Translations under genes and position numbers: made by a program
The notes under the pieces: generated by a model
Database searches by the model: none
What the model was told of the DNA's origin: nothing
What the model saw: only the letters and a program-made list of their open reading frames with translations
Source: Bacteroidales bacterium UBA4866
Lineage (GTDB): Bacteria; Bacteroidota; Bacteroidia; Bacteroidales; P3
Direction: 5' to 3'
Assembly (NCBI GenBank): GCA_002399565.1
Contig: DHDW01000026.1
Location: 1 to 19,389, forward strand
Length of the DNA: 19,389 nucleotides
Shown here: in pieces, positions 10,315 through 18,899 of the stretch
How positions within the stretch are numbered: the stretch's first letter is position 1
How the letters are laid out: each line of letters opens with the position of its first letter

Positions 10315-12093
10315 ATGAGAGAATTAAAAGACATTCAACCTTTACAAGATTTCGATTGGTCTTCTATTGGTAAGAAGAAAAGTGTTTACACAGAAAAAGA
10401 ACGTGAAACTTTAACTCAAAGCTACGAAGACACATTCAGTCAATTAGCCGAACAACAAGTTGTTGAAGGAACAATTGTTGCGAAGAATAATCGTGAGGTT
10501 GTAATTAATATTGGCTTTAAATCAGATGGTATTATTCCTTTATCAGAAATTAGATATAATCCTAATTTAAAGGTTGGAGATAAAATTGAAGTTTTTGTTG
10601 AAAGCCAAGAAGATGCTGATGGACAGCTTATTCTTTCTCATAAAAAAGCTCTTATTCTTAAGTCATGGGATAGAGTTAATGAGGCATTTGAAAAACAAGA
10701 GATTATTAATGGTTACGTTAAGAGCAGAACTAAGGGTGGATTAATTGTTGATGTATATGGAATTGAAGCATTCTTGCCAGGTAGCCAAATTGATGTTAAG
10801 CCAATTAGAGACTATGATGTTTATGTAGATAAAATTATGGAATTTAAAATCGTGAAGATTAACCATGATTTCAAAAACGTAGTTGTATCTCATAAAGCTC
10901 TAATTGAAGACGAAATTGAAGCTCAAAAGGCTGAAATTATTTCTCATCTTGAAAAGGGTCAAGTTCTAGAAGGAATTGTTAAAAACATTACTTCTTATGG
11001 AGTATTCATTGACCTTGGTGGAGTAGATGGACTAATTCATATTACTGACCTTTCATGGGGAAGAATCAATCACCCAGAAGAAGTTGTTGAATTAGACCAA
11101 AAAATTAATGTTGTTATCTTAGACTTTGATGAATCTAAAAAACGTATTGCTTTAGGACTAAAACAACTTACACCTCATCCTTGGGATGCTTTAAGTGCTG
11201 ACTTAAAAGTTGGAGATAAAGTTAAGAGTAAAGTTGTTGTATTAGCAGATTATGGTGCATTTGTTGAAGTTGTTCCAGGAGTTGAAGGATTAATTCACGT
11301 AACTGAAATGTCATGGAGTCAACATTTAAGAACAGCTCACGATTTCCTAAAAATTGGAGATGAAGTTGAAGCAATTGTCTTAACTCTTGATCGTGAAGAA
11401 AGAAAAATGTCATTAGGAATTAAACAACTTATTCCAGACCCATGGGGAGAAATTGCATCAAAATATCCAATTGGAAGCAAGCATGAAGCAACAGTAAGAA
11501 ACTTCACTAACTTTGGTATTTTTGTTGAACTTGAAGAAGGAGTTGATGGATTAATTCATATTTCTGACCTTTCATGGAGCAAGAAAATTAAACATCCTGC
11601 AGAATTCACTAAGGTTGGAGAAAAAATTCAAGTAGTTGTTCTTGAAGTTGATTCTGAAAGCCGTCGTTTGAGCTTAGGCCACAAACAACTTGAAGAAAAC
11701 CCTTGGGATGTATTTGAAACAATATTCACTCTAAATTCAATTCACAAAGGAACAATTCTTAACATGAGTGAAAAGGGTGGTGCAACAGTTGCTCTTCCTT
11801 ATGGAGTTGAAGCTTTCTGTCCTAAATCTCAATTAGCAAAAGAAGATAAAACTGCTGCTAATGTTGATGAACAATTAGATTTCAAGATTATCGAATTTTC
11901 AAGAGAAAACAAAAAGATAGTTGCTAGTCATTCAAAAACATGGCAACAAGAAGAAGAAAAAGAAGATAAAAAATCTACTTCTGAAGAAAAAGCAATTAGA
12001 AAATTGAATGATAATTTAGAAAGAACAACCTTAGGAGACATTGACGCTTTAGCTAATTTAAAAGAAGAAATGACTAAGAATGAACAAGAATAA
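10315..12093 (+). CDS. rpsA: 30S ribosomal protein S1
   Basis: RNA-binding protein of the small ribosomal subunit that helps load mRNA. 592 residues, slightly longer than the ~557 of E. coli S1. Six S1 (OB-fold) repeats can be counted at about residues 48-112, 129-195, 214-284, 299-371, 386-458 and 475-540. Domains 3-5 are the most canonical, each with G-[AV/IF]-F-[IV]-[DE]-L/V followed by GLIH[IV][ST][DE][LM]SW. The first two and the last are more diverged, as is usual for S1. A highly charged tail (about 545-592, Glu/Lys-rich) follows. Nothing is truncated. Since genes here lack Shine-Dalgarno sequences, S1 and A-rich leaders probably matter for start selection (inference from phylum biology). 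Single gene with strong promoter and terminator. Confidence 0.97.
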   Translation: MRELKDIQPLQDFDWSSIGKKKSVYTEKERETLTQSYEDTFSQLAEQQVVEGTIVAKNNREVVINIGFKSDGIIPLSEIRYNPNLKVGDKIEVFVESQEDADGQLILSHKKALILKSWDRVNEAFEKQEIINGYVKSRTKGGLIVDVYGIEAFLPGSQIDVKPIRDYDVYVDKIMEFKIVKINHDFKNVVVSHKALIEDEIEAQKAEIISHLEKGQVLEGIVKNITSYGVFIDLGGVDGLIHITDLSWGRINHPEEVVELDQKINVVILDFDESKKRIALGLKQLTPHPWDALSADLKVGDKVKSKVVVLADYGAFVEVVPGVEGLIHVTEMSWSQHLRTAHDFLKIGDEVEAIVLTLDREERKMSLGIKQLIPDPWGEIASKYPIGSKHEATVRNFTNFGIFVELEEGVDGLIHISDLSWSKKIKHPAEFTKVGEKIQVVVLEVDSESRRLSLGHKQLEENPWDVFETIFTLNSIHKGTILNMSEKGGATVALPYGVEAFCPKSQLAKEDKTAANVDEQLDFKIIEFSRENKKIVASHSKTWQQEEEKEDKKSTSEEKAIRKLNDNLERTTLGDIDALANLKEEMTKNEQE

Positions 12094-12123
12094 TCCTTAA
12101 TAGGAGTTCTTAAAATCCAATAT

Positions 12124-12158
12124 AACGTCTAAACTTTTATAAGTTTAGACGTTTTTTG
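12124..12158 (+). terminator. Rho-independent terminator of rpsA
   Basis: A perfect 13-bp stem, AACGTCTAAACTT (12124-12136) and AAGTTTAGACGTT (12141-12153), with a 4-nt loop and a T-run (12152-12157). The last T's overlap the start of the next promoter's upstream element. Confidence 0.93.
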
Positions 12159-12189
12159 TTGTAAATAAATACTAATTAATGTAACTTTG
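12158..12189 (+). promoter_or_regulatory. Promoter of the GWxTD protein/glycosyltransferase pair
   Basis: GTTG (12158-12161) and TAACTTTG (12182-12189) are 20 nt apart. The promoter begins right on the rpsA terminator T-run. The predicted leader is about 30 nt. Confidence 0.7.
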
Positions 12190-12223
12190 CACCTCTAGAA
12201 AACCAATAAATAAATTCAAAATT

Positions 12224-13693
12224 ATGAAACGTCTTTTCTTTATATTAGTGATGGCAATTTTACCTTTTGTATCTTTTGCAGAAGGACTTAATGCAATTTA
12301 TTCATTCTCTACCTTCAATATCCCATCTCAAAAGCCTTATGTTGAAATAAATACTTCAATACAGGCAAAGAGTTTAATGTATATGAATAATGAAGCAACC
12401 ATTGAGTTTACTTTGCTAATAATTAAGGATTCGCAAATAGTATATGTGGAGAAAAGAGATTTAAAAGCTACTCAAGCAAATAGTGAAGCTTCAATTATTG
12501 ACATTCAAAGAGTGAGTTTGGATAATGGACAATATTCAGCAAGGTTTGAATTGAAAGACAAAAACACCTCAATGACTCCTTTGGTAATTGAAGATAATTT
12601 TGAAATAAACTACCCTAAAAATCAAATTGCAGTATCTTCTGTTCAGCTAATTGACTCCTACAAGAAAACCACTTCACAGAATATTCGTTCAAAAAACGGC
12701 TACGACCTAATTCCTTATTTGTTTGATGCAATTGCTGAAAATAAGAATACCTTAACCTATTATGCAGAAATCTACAATGCAGAAAAGGAGTTTGGAAAGG
12801 ACAGTACTTATGCAATATCTGTTGTATTGGAAAGCATAAAAACAGGAAAGAAATTTGAAGCAATACAAAAGATTAAAAGAGAAAAAGCAAGAGAAATATC
12901 TGTTGAAATAGGCAATTTAGACATTACTTCTTTGCCACAAGGTGGTTATTATTTGGTTGTGGAAGCAAGAAATAAGAATAATATCCTTTATGCTTACAGC
13001 AAAACAGCTTTTTATAGATACTCAAATGTAGATAATAATTTTCAATCAACTATCCCTTCAGATGCTTTTGTGAATATGATTTCTAAAGATGAGATTGATG
13101 AAAATATTTATTGTTTAATCCCAATTGCAAGCGAAGCTCAAAAAACATTCATCCTTAAACATATGAAAACATCAAGTATTGATGATAAGAAACACTTCTT
13201 ATATGTCTTTTGGAGAGGGATTAATCCAGAGAATCCTAATTTTGAATGGCAGTCTTATATGAAGGAAGTTAAGATTGTAAATGAAAAATACTCTACCAAG
13301 ATTAAGAAGGGTTATGAAACCGAAATGGGAAGAGTTTATTTGCAATATGGCAAGCCAGACGTTGTGATTGATGAGAAATTTAAAGCAACATCGGGTATGA
13401 GAAAAAGCACACTTGCTAATCAAGCTCTTAATCCTCTTGATGGAGAGTTTAGTCAAGATGCAATTTCATATATGCCTTATCAAATATGGAAATATCATAA
13501 TACTCCTTATGGGGAAGTTAATAAGGGATTTGTTTTCTATGCTCCTCAAAATAATTTAATGGAATATTTTCTATTGCACTCCGATGCTAAAGGCGAGCCT
13601 TCTGATGTAGATTGGGAAACTCGACTTACAAGAGGAAATATGCCAGAGGGTATGTCAGGAGAAGCAGGGTTGCAATTTAAAAGAGGATACTAA
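12224..13693 (+). CDS. GWxTD-domain-like exported protein (degenerate motif)
   Basis: 489 residues with a Sec signal peptide (MKRLFFILVMAILPFVSFAEG), so periplasmic or envelope-associated. The N-terminal ~270 residues look like beta-sandwich repeats. The C-terminal third (about 300-450) resembles the GWxTD domain of Bacteroidota: VFWRGINPENP (328-338) followed by GYETEMGRVYLQYGKPD (363-379). The signature GWxTD is GYETE here, with Trp to Tyr and Asp to Glu, but the following GR[VI]Y..YG.PD block is intact. The family has no established biochemical function. It ends 6 nt before the glycosyltransferase gene and is surely cotranscribed with it, so a role in envelope or surface polysaccharide biology is possible (inference only). 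No lipobox is visible. Confidence 0.85.
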   Translation: MKRLFFILVMAILPFVSFAEGLNAIYSFSTFNIPSQKPYVEINTSIQAKSLMYMNNEATIEFTLLIIKDSQIVYVEKRDLKATQANSEASIIDIQRVSLDNGQYSARFELKDKNTSMTPLVIEDNFEINYPKNQIAVSSVQLIDSYKKTTSQNIRSKNGYDLIPYLFDAIAENKNTLTYYAEIYNAEKEFGKDSTYAISVVLESIKTGKKFEAIQKIKREKAREISVEIGNLDITSLPQGGYYLVVEARNKNNILYAYSKTAFYRYSNVDNNFQSTIPSDAFVNMISKDEIDENIYCLIPIASEAQKTFILKHMKTSSIDDKKHFLYVFWRGINPENPNFEWQSYMKEVKIVNEKYSTKIKKGYETEMGRVYLQYGKPDVVIDEKFKATSGMRKSTLANQALNPLDGEFSQDAISYMPYQIWKYHNTPYGEVNKGFVFYAPQNNLMEYFLLHSDAKGEPSDVDWETRLTRGNMPEGMSGEAGLQFKRGY

Positions 13694-13699
13694 CTGAAA

Positions 13700-14707
13700 A
13701 TGACAAAAGTTGCTGTTGTTATCCTTAACTGGAATGGCAAAAAACTCTTAGAACAATATCTCCCTTCGGTAATTCAACATTCTCAACAAGCTCAAATCAT
13801 TGTTGCAGATAATGCATCAACAGATGACTCTATTGCCTTTCTTAAGGAGAATTATCCCTATATTAGAATAATCCAAAACAAAGAAAACTTAGGCTTTGCT
13901 CAAGGTTATAACCAAGCTCTTTCTCAGGTTGATGCTCAATATTACGTGCTTTTAAATTCCGATGTAGAGGTAACGGAGAACTGGATAAGTGGAATAATTG
14001 ACCTTATGGACAAAGATCCAAAGATTGCTTGCTGCCAACCTAAGCTTATGAGTTTTGAAAATAGAGATGAGTTTGAGTACGCTGGAGCAGCTGGAGGTTT
14101 TATTGACTACTTGGGTTATCCTTTTTGTAGGGGTAGGGTTTTCAACCATTTGGAACAGGACAAAGGACAATATGATGATGTAAAAGAGATATTTTGGGCA
14201 ACAGGAGCTGCAATGTTTGTTAGAGCAAGTCTTTATCAAAGCTTTGGAGGATTGGACAAGGATTTCTTTGCTCATCAAGAAGAGATTGATTTGTGCTGGC
14301 GATTGAAGAATGCGGGATATAAGATTTTCTATTATCCACACTCTGTTTGCTATCATCTTGGAGGAGCATCTCTCAACAAAACTTCCCCTTTCAAAACCTT
14401 CCTAAACTTCCGAAATAACCTCTATCTTCTTTACAAAAACCTCCCACTTCAACAACAATTTAAAGTATTGTCTATTAGATTTATCTTAGATATTCTTGCT
14501 GCTTTTTCATTCCTTTTTCAAGGAAAAGCAGGTGAGTTTAAGGCAGTTTTTAGAGCCTATATCGCCTTTTTCAAAAATCGTAATTTGATTAAAGCCAAGC
14601 GAACTATAATTCTTAACCCCAATATAAAAGAGATTTACCCCCAAAGCATAGTTGCAAACTACTACCTTAAAGGGAAGAAAAAATTCTCTCAACTGAACTT
14701 TCATTAA
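13700..14707 (+). CDS. Family 2 glycosyltransferase (WbbL/rhamnosyltransferase-like)
   Basis: Transfers a sugar from a nucleotide donor onto a glycan or lipid-linked acceptor; sugar and acceptor cannot be told from the sequence. 335 residues with GT-A features: VAVVILNWNG (4-13), nucleotide-binding VADNASTDDS (35-44), a DxD-equivalent LNSDVEV (85-91), WATGAAMFVR (166-175) and the acceptor/catalytic-base motif EEIDLCWRL (194-202). This order matches the WbbL/RfbF-like branch. A hydrophobic, basic stretch (about 255-300) may attach it to the inner face of the membrane. It is translated from the same mRNA as the upstream GWxTD protein (6-nt gap). No clear terminator follows; the mirror-symmetric array B begins 49 nt after the stop and may serve as the transcript end. 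Confidence 0.92.
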   Translation: MTKVAVVILNWNGKKLLEQYLPSVIQHSQQAQIIVADNASTDDSIAFLKENYPYIRIIQNKENLGFAQGYNQALSQVDAQYYVLLNSDVEVTENWISGIIDLMDKDPKIACCQPKLMSFENRDEFEYAGAAGGFIDYLGYPFCRGRVFNHLEQDKGQYDDVKEIFWATGAAMFVRASLYQSFGGLDKDFFAHQEEIDLCWRLKNAGYKIFYYPHSVCYHLGGASLNKTSPFKTFLNFRNNLYLLYKNLPLQQQFKVLSIRFILDILAAFSFLFQGKAGEFKAVFRAYIAFFKNRNLIKAKRTIILNPNIKEIYPQSIVANYYLKGKKKFSQLNFH

Positions 14708-14755
14708 GCCCAATTTCCTTAAGAAATACTCTTAGAAACAAGCTTTGGCAACATT

Positions 14756-14994
14756 CAAAATAAAGATATGTAATTGCCAAATCTTCAATATGTTGCCACC
14801 ATATAGGCGATATGCTAAAACCATATCAGGGATATTGACAAAGTGAATTAACTAATATGGGTAGTGTATATTAACTAATATGGTACCCCTATATTAGTTA
14901 ATTCAGGGGTACCATATTAGTTAATTCACTTTGTCAATATCCCTGATTTGCTACCATCATATCTCTGATTTAATATATTCATATCGCCGATTTA
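14756..14994. repeat. Array B: eleven palindromic cores in a mirror-symmetric 22/23-bp array
   Basis: Core centres are 14763, 14785, 14807, 14829, 14852, 14875, 14897, 14920, 14943, 14965 and 14987. Spacings are 22 or 23 bp throughout. Outer cores resemble CATATCNCNGATATG; the four inner ones resemble ATATTAACTAATAT, with the right-hand copies inverted. The last ten centres are exactly mirrored about 14886. The middle is a large inverted repeat with 36-bp arms (14825-14860 and 14912-14947), with a nested 21-bp inverted repeat inside (14870-14890 and 14905-14925). It lies between convergent genes, so either transcript would fold into a long hairpin here. Confidence 0.9.
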
Positions 14995-15043
14995 CTTCTA
15001 ATCTTTCTTGAAAACGTAATAATTCTCTTGGCTTAATGATTAA

Positions 15044-15136
15044 GTCAAAACAGAGAAATGTACTTTTAATATCACTGTCTTTGACAATGATTTACGAAAA
15101 GATGCAATGGGTGTATTAAACTTATTGGAGGATTAA
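15044..15136 (+). pseudogene. Possible 30-codon coding remnant
   Basis: The frame is open after a stop at 15041-15043. It contains a protein-like tail, FNITVFDNDLRKDAMGVLNL followed by LED and TAA (15134-15136). There is no ATG or promoter, and the end overlaps the aroQ stop by 3 nt. It could be the last piece of a gene lost from this gap, or chance. I do not recognise the family. Confidence 0.15.
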
Positions 15137-15549
15137 ATCAAAAATGAACTTATTGCCAATTCATAGCCTTTTAGCCCGAACCCGAAGATACTTCCCTTGC
15201 AATTGGGTGCAATTAGGCTATTGTGACGGAAGGTTTCTCGGGAAAGAATGTTGGATATATGGACTTCAACAACAGGAGTTTGTATGCTTTTTACGGCGTC
15301 GGCAATTGCAACAGAGGTGTGAGTGTAACCTGCGGCATTAAGAATTATTCCATCGAATAAGAAGCCAACTTCGTGTAGTTTATTAATAATTTCACCCTCA
15401 ATATTAGACTGAAAATACTCCAAGATAAGCTTTGGAAACTTCTCTTTCAAAGAAATGAAGTAGTCCTCAAAGCTAATTTTACCGTAAATTTCTTCTTCTC
15501 TTTTACCCAAAAGATTAAGATTGGGTCCGTTAATTATTATTATTTTCAC
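15133..15549 (-). CDS. aroQ: Type II 3-dehydroquinate dehydratase
   Basis: Dehydrates 3-dehydroquinate to 3-dehydroshikimate, the third step of the shikimate pathway. 138 residues, at the short end for this cytosolic, usually dodecameric enzyme. Signatures: INGPNLNLLGKRE at the N-terminus (Asn and Arg of the active site), EEIYG with the catalytic Tyr, LNAAGYTHTSVAI, and VEVHISN with the catalytic His. All key residues are present. The start is the ATG at 15547-15549, which lies inside the 3' end of the thioredoxin-like gene (20-nt overlap, different frame), so the two are translationally close. It is last in the minus-strand unit of beta-CASP nuclease, thioredoxin-like gene and aroQ. Other shikimate genes are not in the window. 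Confidence 0.96.
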   Translation of the reverse strand: MKIIIINGPNLNLLGKREEEIYGKISFEDYFISLKEKFPKLILEYFQSNIEGEIINKLHEVGFLFDGIILNAAGYTHTSVAIADAVKSIQTPVVEVHISNILSRETFRHNSLIAPNCKGSIFGFGLKGYELAISSFLI

Positions 15550-16015
15550 TGTGTTTTTGTTTAATCCAGTTTATTAAATCTGTTGCGTTTGGACTTAGAA
15601 ATACATACTTTTCTTCATCCAAAACATAGAAAGTTGGGAGGGTTTTGAGGTAATTTTGAATTATGGGTTTATCGTTTTCAATCCAGCAATTCTTCCATGT
15701 TTTGGGTATAAACTTCTTTTTGTCCAACCAATATTCTTTATCCACATCGGGCAAAATAGCCAATACCTCCACAACTCCTTTTTCAATCAATTCTTTTAAT
15801 TCTTTGTTTTTGGAGAGCTCTTTTTTGATTTTGGTGCAGTCCTCACACTCTGGGTTATAGAAATAAAGGAGGATATAGGGGGTTTTTGTATTGTAAAGAG
15901 TTTCTTCATCTAAGGAAGTTGTTATATAGTTAAAGTCCATAAACTTCACCTTCTCTTGCGAAAAAACACCACAAGAGAGAAGTGAAAAACAAAGCATTAG
16001 GACTATTTTATGCAT
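15530..16015 (-). CDS. Exported thioredoxin-like protein
   Basis: 161 residues. The N-terminal segment MHKIVLMLCFSLLSCGVFSQ is a signal sequence; LLSC at 12-15 could be a lipobox or a type I signal with cleavage before Gln20. The rest is a short thioredoxin fold with CEDC (C57, C60) after YFYNPE and a cis-Pro motif TLPTFY (P127). It probably performs thiol-disulfide exchange in the periplasm or at the inner membrane face. The arrangement resembles the C-terminal domain of larger Bacteroidota TlpA/DUF5106 proteins, but without the long N-terminal domain. Its start is 5 nt after the stop of the beta-CASP gene and its end overlaps aroQ by 20 nt, so the three genes are cotranscribed. The substrate is unknown. 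Confidence 0.85.
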   Translation of the reverse strand: MHKIVLMLCFSLLSCGVFSQEKVKFMDFNYITTSLDEETLYNTKTPYILLYFYNPECEDCTKIKKELSKNKELKELIEKGVVEVLAILPDVDKEYWLDKKKFIPKTWKNCWIENDKPIIQNYLKTLPTFYVLDEEKYVFLSPNATDLINWIKQKHSENNNN

Positions 16016-16020
16016 GGGAA

Positions 16021-17421
16021 TTAAATTGTTACAGCCTCTTTCTTTGAAGGGATATATATGTTTTTGTACCCATTCTCCATTAAGGTATTTGCAAAGTTGA
16101 TTTGAGTTTCTTCCTCTCCATGAACAAGGAATATCTTTTTAACCTTCTTTTTCTCTTGACATGAAAGGTAAGTAAGCATTTCTTGATAGTCGGCATGAGC
16201 AGAATAGGAGTCAATTCTTCTTATTTCGGCTCTAACAAAATATTGAGTGCCAAAGATTGAAACAACATTATCTCCTCTCAATATTTTGGCTCCTAAGGTT
16301 GTTGGAGCACAATATCCAACTGCAAGAATAGTAGTTTTTTTATCTTCAATATTATTTGCAATATGATGTTTAACCCTTCCTGCTTCCATCATACCAGAGG
16401 CAGAAATAATAATCATAGGTCTATGATTGGAGTTAAGAGCTTTAGACTCTTCAGCAGAACGAACATAATGCAATCTTTCAAAACCAAAAGGATCTTTGTC
16501 TGTTTTCATATATTCCTTAATCTCATCATTAAAACACTCGGTATGCAAACGCATAATATTTGTAGCATTCAAACTTAAAGGACTATCAACATAAACATCA
16601 ATATCTGGCAACAAACCTTTTCTTTCCAACCTGTCCAAAGCATAAATAACCTCTTGAGCTCTTCCAATTGCAAAGGAAGGAATAATCAACTTGCCTTTCT
16701 TCTTGCAGCAAGTATGCACAACAGCATCCAAAAGTTCTTGTTCGGAAGTGTTAACATCATTATGCAGTCTATCACCATAGGTCGATTCCATAATAATATA
16801 ATCGGCCTGAGGAAAAGCTTGAGGAGCCTTAAGGATTCTTTTAGAATATCTTCCAATATCGCCAGTGAAAGCAATATTAGTTTTCTTTCTGCCTTCCTTA
16901 ATTGTAATATTTACTGTTGCACTTCCAAGAATATGACCATTGTCGGTAAAGCGAACAGAAATATCTGGGTCAATAAGAAAGTCCCTTTCATAAGGAATAG
17001 AAATAAAGTATTGCATTGCTTCTTGAGCATCAAGCATAGTGTATATTGGTTCAACTTCAGGCAACCCTTTACGCGCTCTTTTCTTGTTGAAAGTGTAGGT
17101 ATCTTGTTCTTGAATATTTCCGCTATCAGCCAGCATAATGGAGCAAAGGTCTCTTGTTGCAGGAGTGCAAAAGATGGAGCCTTTAAATCCAAGCTTAATA
17201 ATATAAGGTATAAGCCCCGAGTGGTCAATATGAGGATGGGAAAGTAGTAGATAATCAATTTCCGAAGGATTAAATCCTAAGTCTCGGTTAAGAGCATCAG
17301 TCTCTAAACCCTTACCTTGAAACATTCCACAATCTAAAAGTATTTTCTTGCCTTTTTGTGTAGTAATTAAATGTTTACTACCAGTTACTTCTTTAGCAGC
17401 TCCCAAAAACTCTATCTTCAT
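16021..17421 (-). CDS. Beta-CASP metallo-beta-lactamase-fold RNase (CPSF/YSH1-like)
   Basis: 466-residue cytosolic two-zinc nuclease. Metallo-lactamase motifs: LLSHPHIDHSG (H62, H64, D66, H67), NGHILGSA (H163) and FTGDIGR (D188). The beta-CASP insert lies between about 210 and 405 (MESTYGDR, IPSFAIGRAQE, DSPLS, then ISASGMM). The C-terminal RNA-specificity part has SYSAHADY (H409) and LVHGEEE (H434). These are the complete beta-CASP active-site residues, so an RNA-cleaving or 5'-3' exonuclease function in RNA turnover is well supported. The natural substrate is unknown. It is first in a three-gene minus-strand unit, with a -7 box upstream (17446-17453). Confidence 0.94.
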   Translation of the reverse strand: MKIEFLGAAKEVTGSKHLITTQKGKKILLDCGMFQGKGLETDALNRDLGFNPSEIDYLLLSHPHIDHSGLIPYIIKLGFKGSIFCTPATRDLCSIMLADSGNIQEQDTYTFNKKRARKGLPEVEPIYTMLDAQEAMQYFISIPYERDFLIDPDISVRFTDNGHILGSATVNITIKEGRKKTNIAFTGDIGRYSKRILKAPQAFPQADYIIMESTYGDRLHNDVNTSEQELLDAVVHTCCKKKGKLIIPSFAIGRAQEVIYALDRLERKGLLPDIDVYVDSPLSLNATNIMRLHTECFNDEIKEYMKTDKDPFGFERLHYVRSAEESKALNSNHRPMIIISASGMMEAGRVKHHIANNIEDKKTTILAVGYCAPTTLGAKILRGDNVVSIFGTQYFVRAEIRRIDSYSAHADYQEMLTYLSCQEKKKVKKIFLVHGEEETQINFANTLMENGYKNIYIPSKKEAVTI

Positions 17422-17445
17422 ATCTCTATAGTTTTAAATATAGAG

Positions 17446-17453
17446 CAAAGGTA
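17446..17453 (-). promoter_or_regulatory. -7 box upstream of the beta-CASP operon
   Basis: Reads TACCTTTG on the minus strand, about 25 nt upstream of the ATG. No clear TTTG at -33. It suggests the operon can be transcribed separately from the MATE gene. Confidence 0.55.
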
Positions 17454-17494
17454 ATAAAATTTTAAATCTCTAAGTGCTTTTCTCTTATATATTA

Positions 17495-18850
17495 TTATTC
17501 AAGAACATTATTGCCTCTTAAAACATACCTTTTAACAACATTGCGAAATCTCCTATAGTAAAGAATTGCAGCAGTTAAGAGTCCAGCTAAGAAACCAGCA
17601 AAAATACTCCAAGACCCTAATTCAAAAACAAATCCACAGATATAAGCAAAAGGCAAAGCAACCAAAACATAAGAGATTAAAGCATATTTCATTGGTTTAG
17701 CCACATCGTTAATTCCCCTCAAAGCTCCAAGAATAGAAACTTGAGAACCATCAATAATTTGAAATACACCAGCAACAATAAAAAATCCTCTTGCAATTTC
17801 AATAACCTCCTCATCGCTTGAGAAAATCATAGCAATATATCTTCCAAAGGCAATAAGAATAAAAGCCATGCAAGACATAGTTAGAAAAGAAAGTTGAAAC
17901 CCTGCCTTAAACTGGTTGTTAAGCTCCTTCATATTATTTACTCCAAAGGCTTGAGAAATTAGAATTGTAGTTGAGCTTGAAATACCAGCAGCAATCAAAA
18001 AGGTTGTTCCCACAATAGTTATAACAATTTGATAGGCAGCTAAGGCTTGAGTTGAAACCCATCCCATCATAATAGTAACCCCAAGCAAAGAGAAAAACTC
18101 CAAAAACATTTGTCCAGCAATAGGAATTCCAAGCCTTAATAATTTAACATGATAGAACGTCGATAAGTTGGAAAAAGCAAAGAAACTCAAATATCTTTTG
18201 TAGTTAGCCTTAAAATAAAGATATAAAATAAAAGCTATAGGCATTAATATTCTAGAAATTAAAGTAGCCAATGCAGCACCAGTAACTCCCATTTGAGGAA
18301 AACCAAACTTCCCAAAGATTAGAAGATAGTTCAAAACAATATTAAGTAAGTTAGTCGAAATAGTTATAACCATTGAAGGCTTAGTGTTTCCCACCCCTTC
18401 CATAAATTGTTTAAAAGAAAGGAATATAAGTTGAGGTATAAAGGAGAGAGCAATTATAAAATAGTAGGGATAGCAAATATCAATAACTTCTTGAGGCTGT
18501 CCAAAATAATTAAGAAAAGGCATAAGCAAAAGAAGAATGGCCGTAATAACTAAAGATATAATAGTATTTAGAGATATGGAGTTTTGAAGTAATATGGAAG
18601 AAATTTTATGTTCTCCTCTTGCATAACTCTGCCCCGTTAGAGGAGTTAGAGCCATAGCAATACCCATTCCAACCACCAAAGCATTATAGGAAACACTCCC
18701 TGCAAAAGCAACCGCAGCCAATTCAGTTGTTCCCAAATGCCCCACCATAATAGTATCTACCATTTGCACAAAGGACTGACCCATTGATGCTAAAATAATA
18801 GGAAAGGCTAATTGAAAGTTTGTTTTGTAATAAGATTTACTAAGAAACAT
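17495..18850 (-). CDS. MATE family efflux transporter (NorM-like)
   Basis: 451-residue inner-membrane protein with about 12 hydrophobic segments in two repeats, the normal MATE size. The N-terminal family pattern is clear: FPIILASMGQSFVQMVDTIM followed by GHLGTTELAAVAFAGS, then MALTPLTGQSYARGE, and in the second half ISSSTTILISQAFG and VSILGALRG. It exports cationic drugs or metabolites in exchange for Na+ or H+; the coupling ion and natural substrate cannot be read from the sequence. It precedes the beta-CASP gene by 73 nt and has its own -7 box. No linked regulator is in the window. Confidence 0.93.
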   Translation of the reverse strand: MFLSKSYYKTNFQLAFPIILASMGQSFVQMVDTIMVGHLGTTELAAVAFAGSVSYNALVVGMGIAMALTPLTGQSYARGEHKISSILLQNSISLNTIISLVITAILLLLMPFLNYFGQPQEVIDICYPYYFIIALSFIPQLIFLSFKQFMEGVGNTKPSMVITISTNLLNIVLNYLLIFGKFGFPQMGVTGAALATLISRILMPIAFILYLYFKANYKRYLSFFAFSNLSTFYHVKLLRLGIPIAGQMFLEFFSLLGVTIMMGWVSTQALAAYQIVITIVGTTFLIAAGISSSTTILISQAFGVNNMKELNNQFKAGFQLSFLTMSCMAFILIAFGRYIAMIFSSDEEVIEIARGFFIVAGVFQIIDGSQVSILGALRGINDVAKPMKYALISYVLVALPFAYICGFVFELGSWSIFAGFLAGLLTAAILYYRRFRNVVKRYVLRGNNVLE

Positions 18851-18869
18851 TTTGTTTAAATAATTTCTG

Positions 18870-18877
18870 CAAAGATA
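18870..18877 (-). promoter_or_regulatory. -7 box of the MATE transporter promoter
   Basis: Reads TATCTTTG on the minus strand, 19 nt upstream of the ATG, implying a very short leader. No good TTTG was found 19-21 nt further upstream. Confidence 0.6.
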
Positions 18878-18899
18878 CTACTTTTCCCCAACTTAAATT

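Noticed and set aside
13952..14356. 134-residue open frame on the minus strand
   Set aside because: Shadow of the glycosyltransferase gene; composition is not protein-like.
14756..14994. Chromosome dimer resolution (dif) site or IS/MITE with terminal repeats
   Set aside because: There is no 28-bp XerCD-type site and no target duplication; the regular 22/23-bp internal phasing is unlike a MITE. A MITE origin cannot be fully excluded.
16654..17247. 197-residue open frame on the plus strand
   Set aside because: Antisense to the well-supported beta-CASP nuclease; no family features and no promoter.
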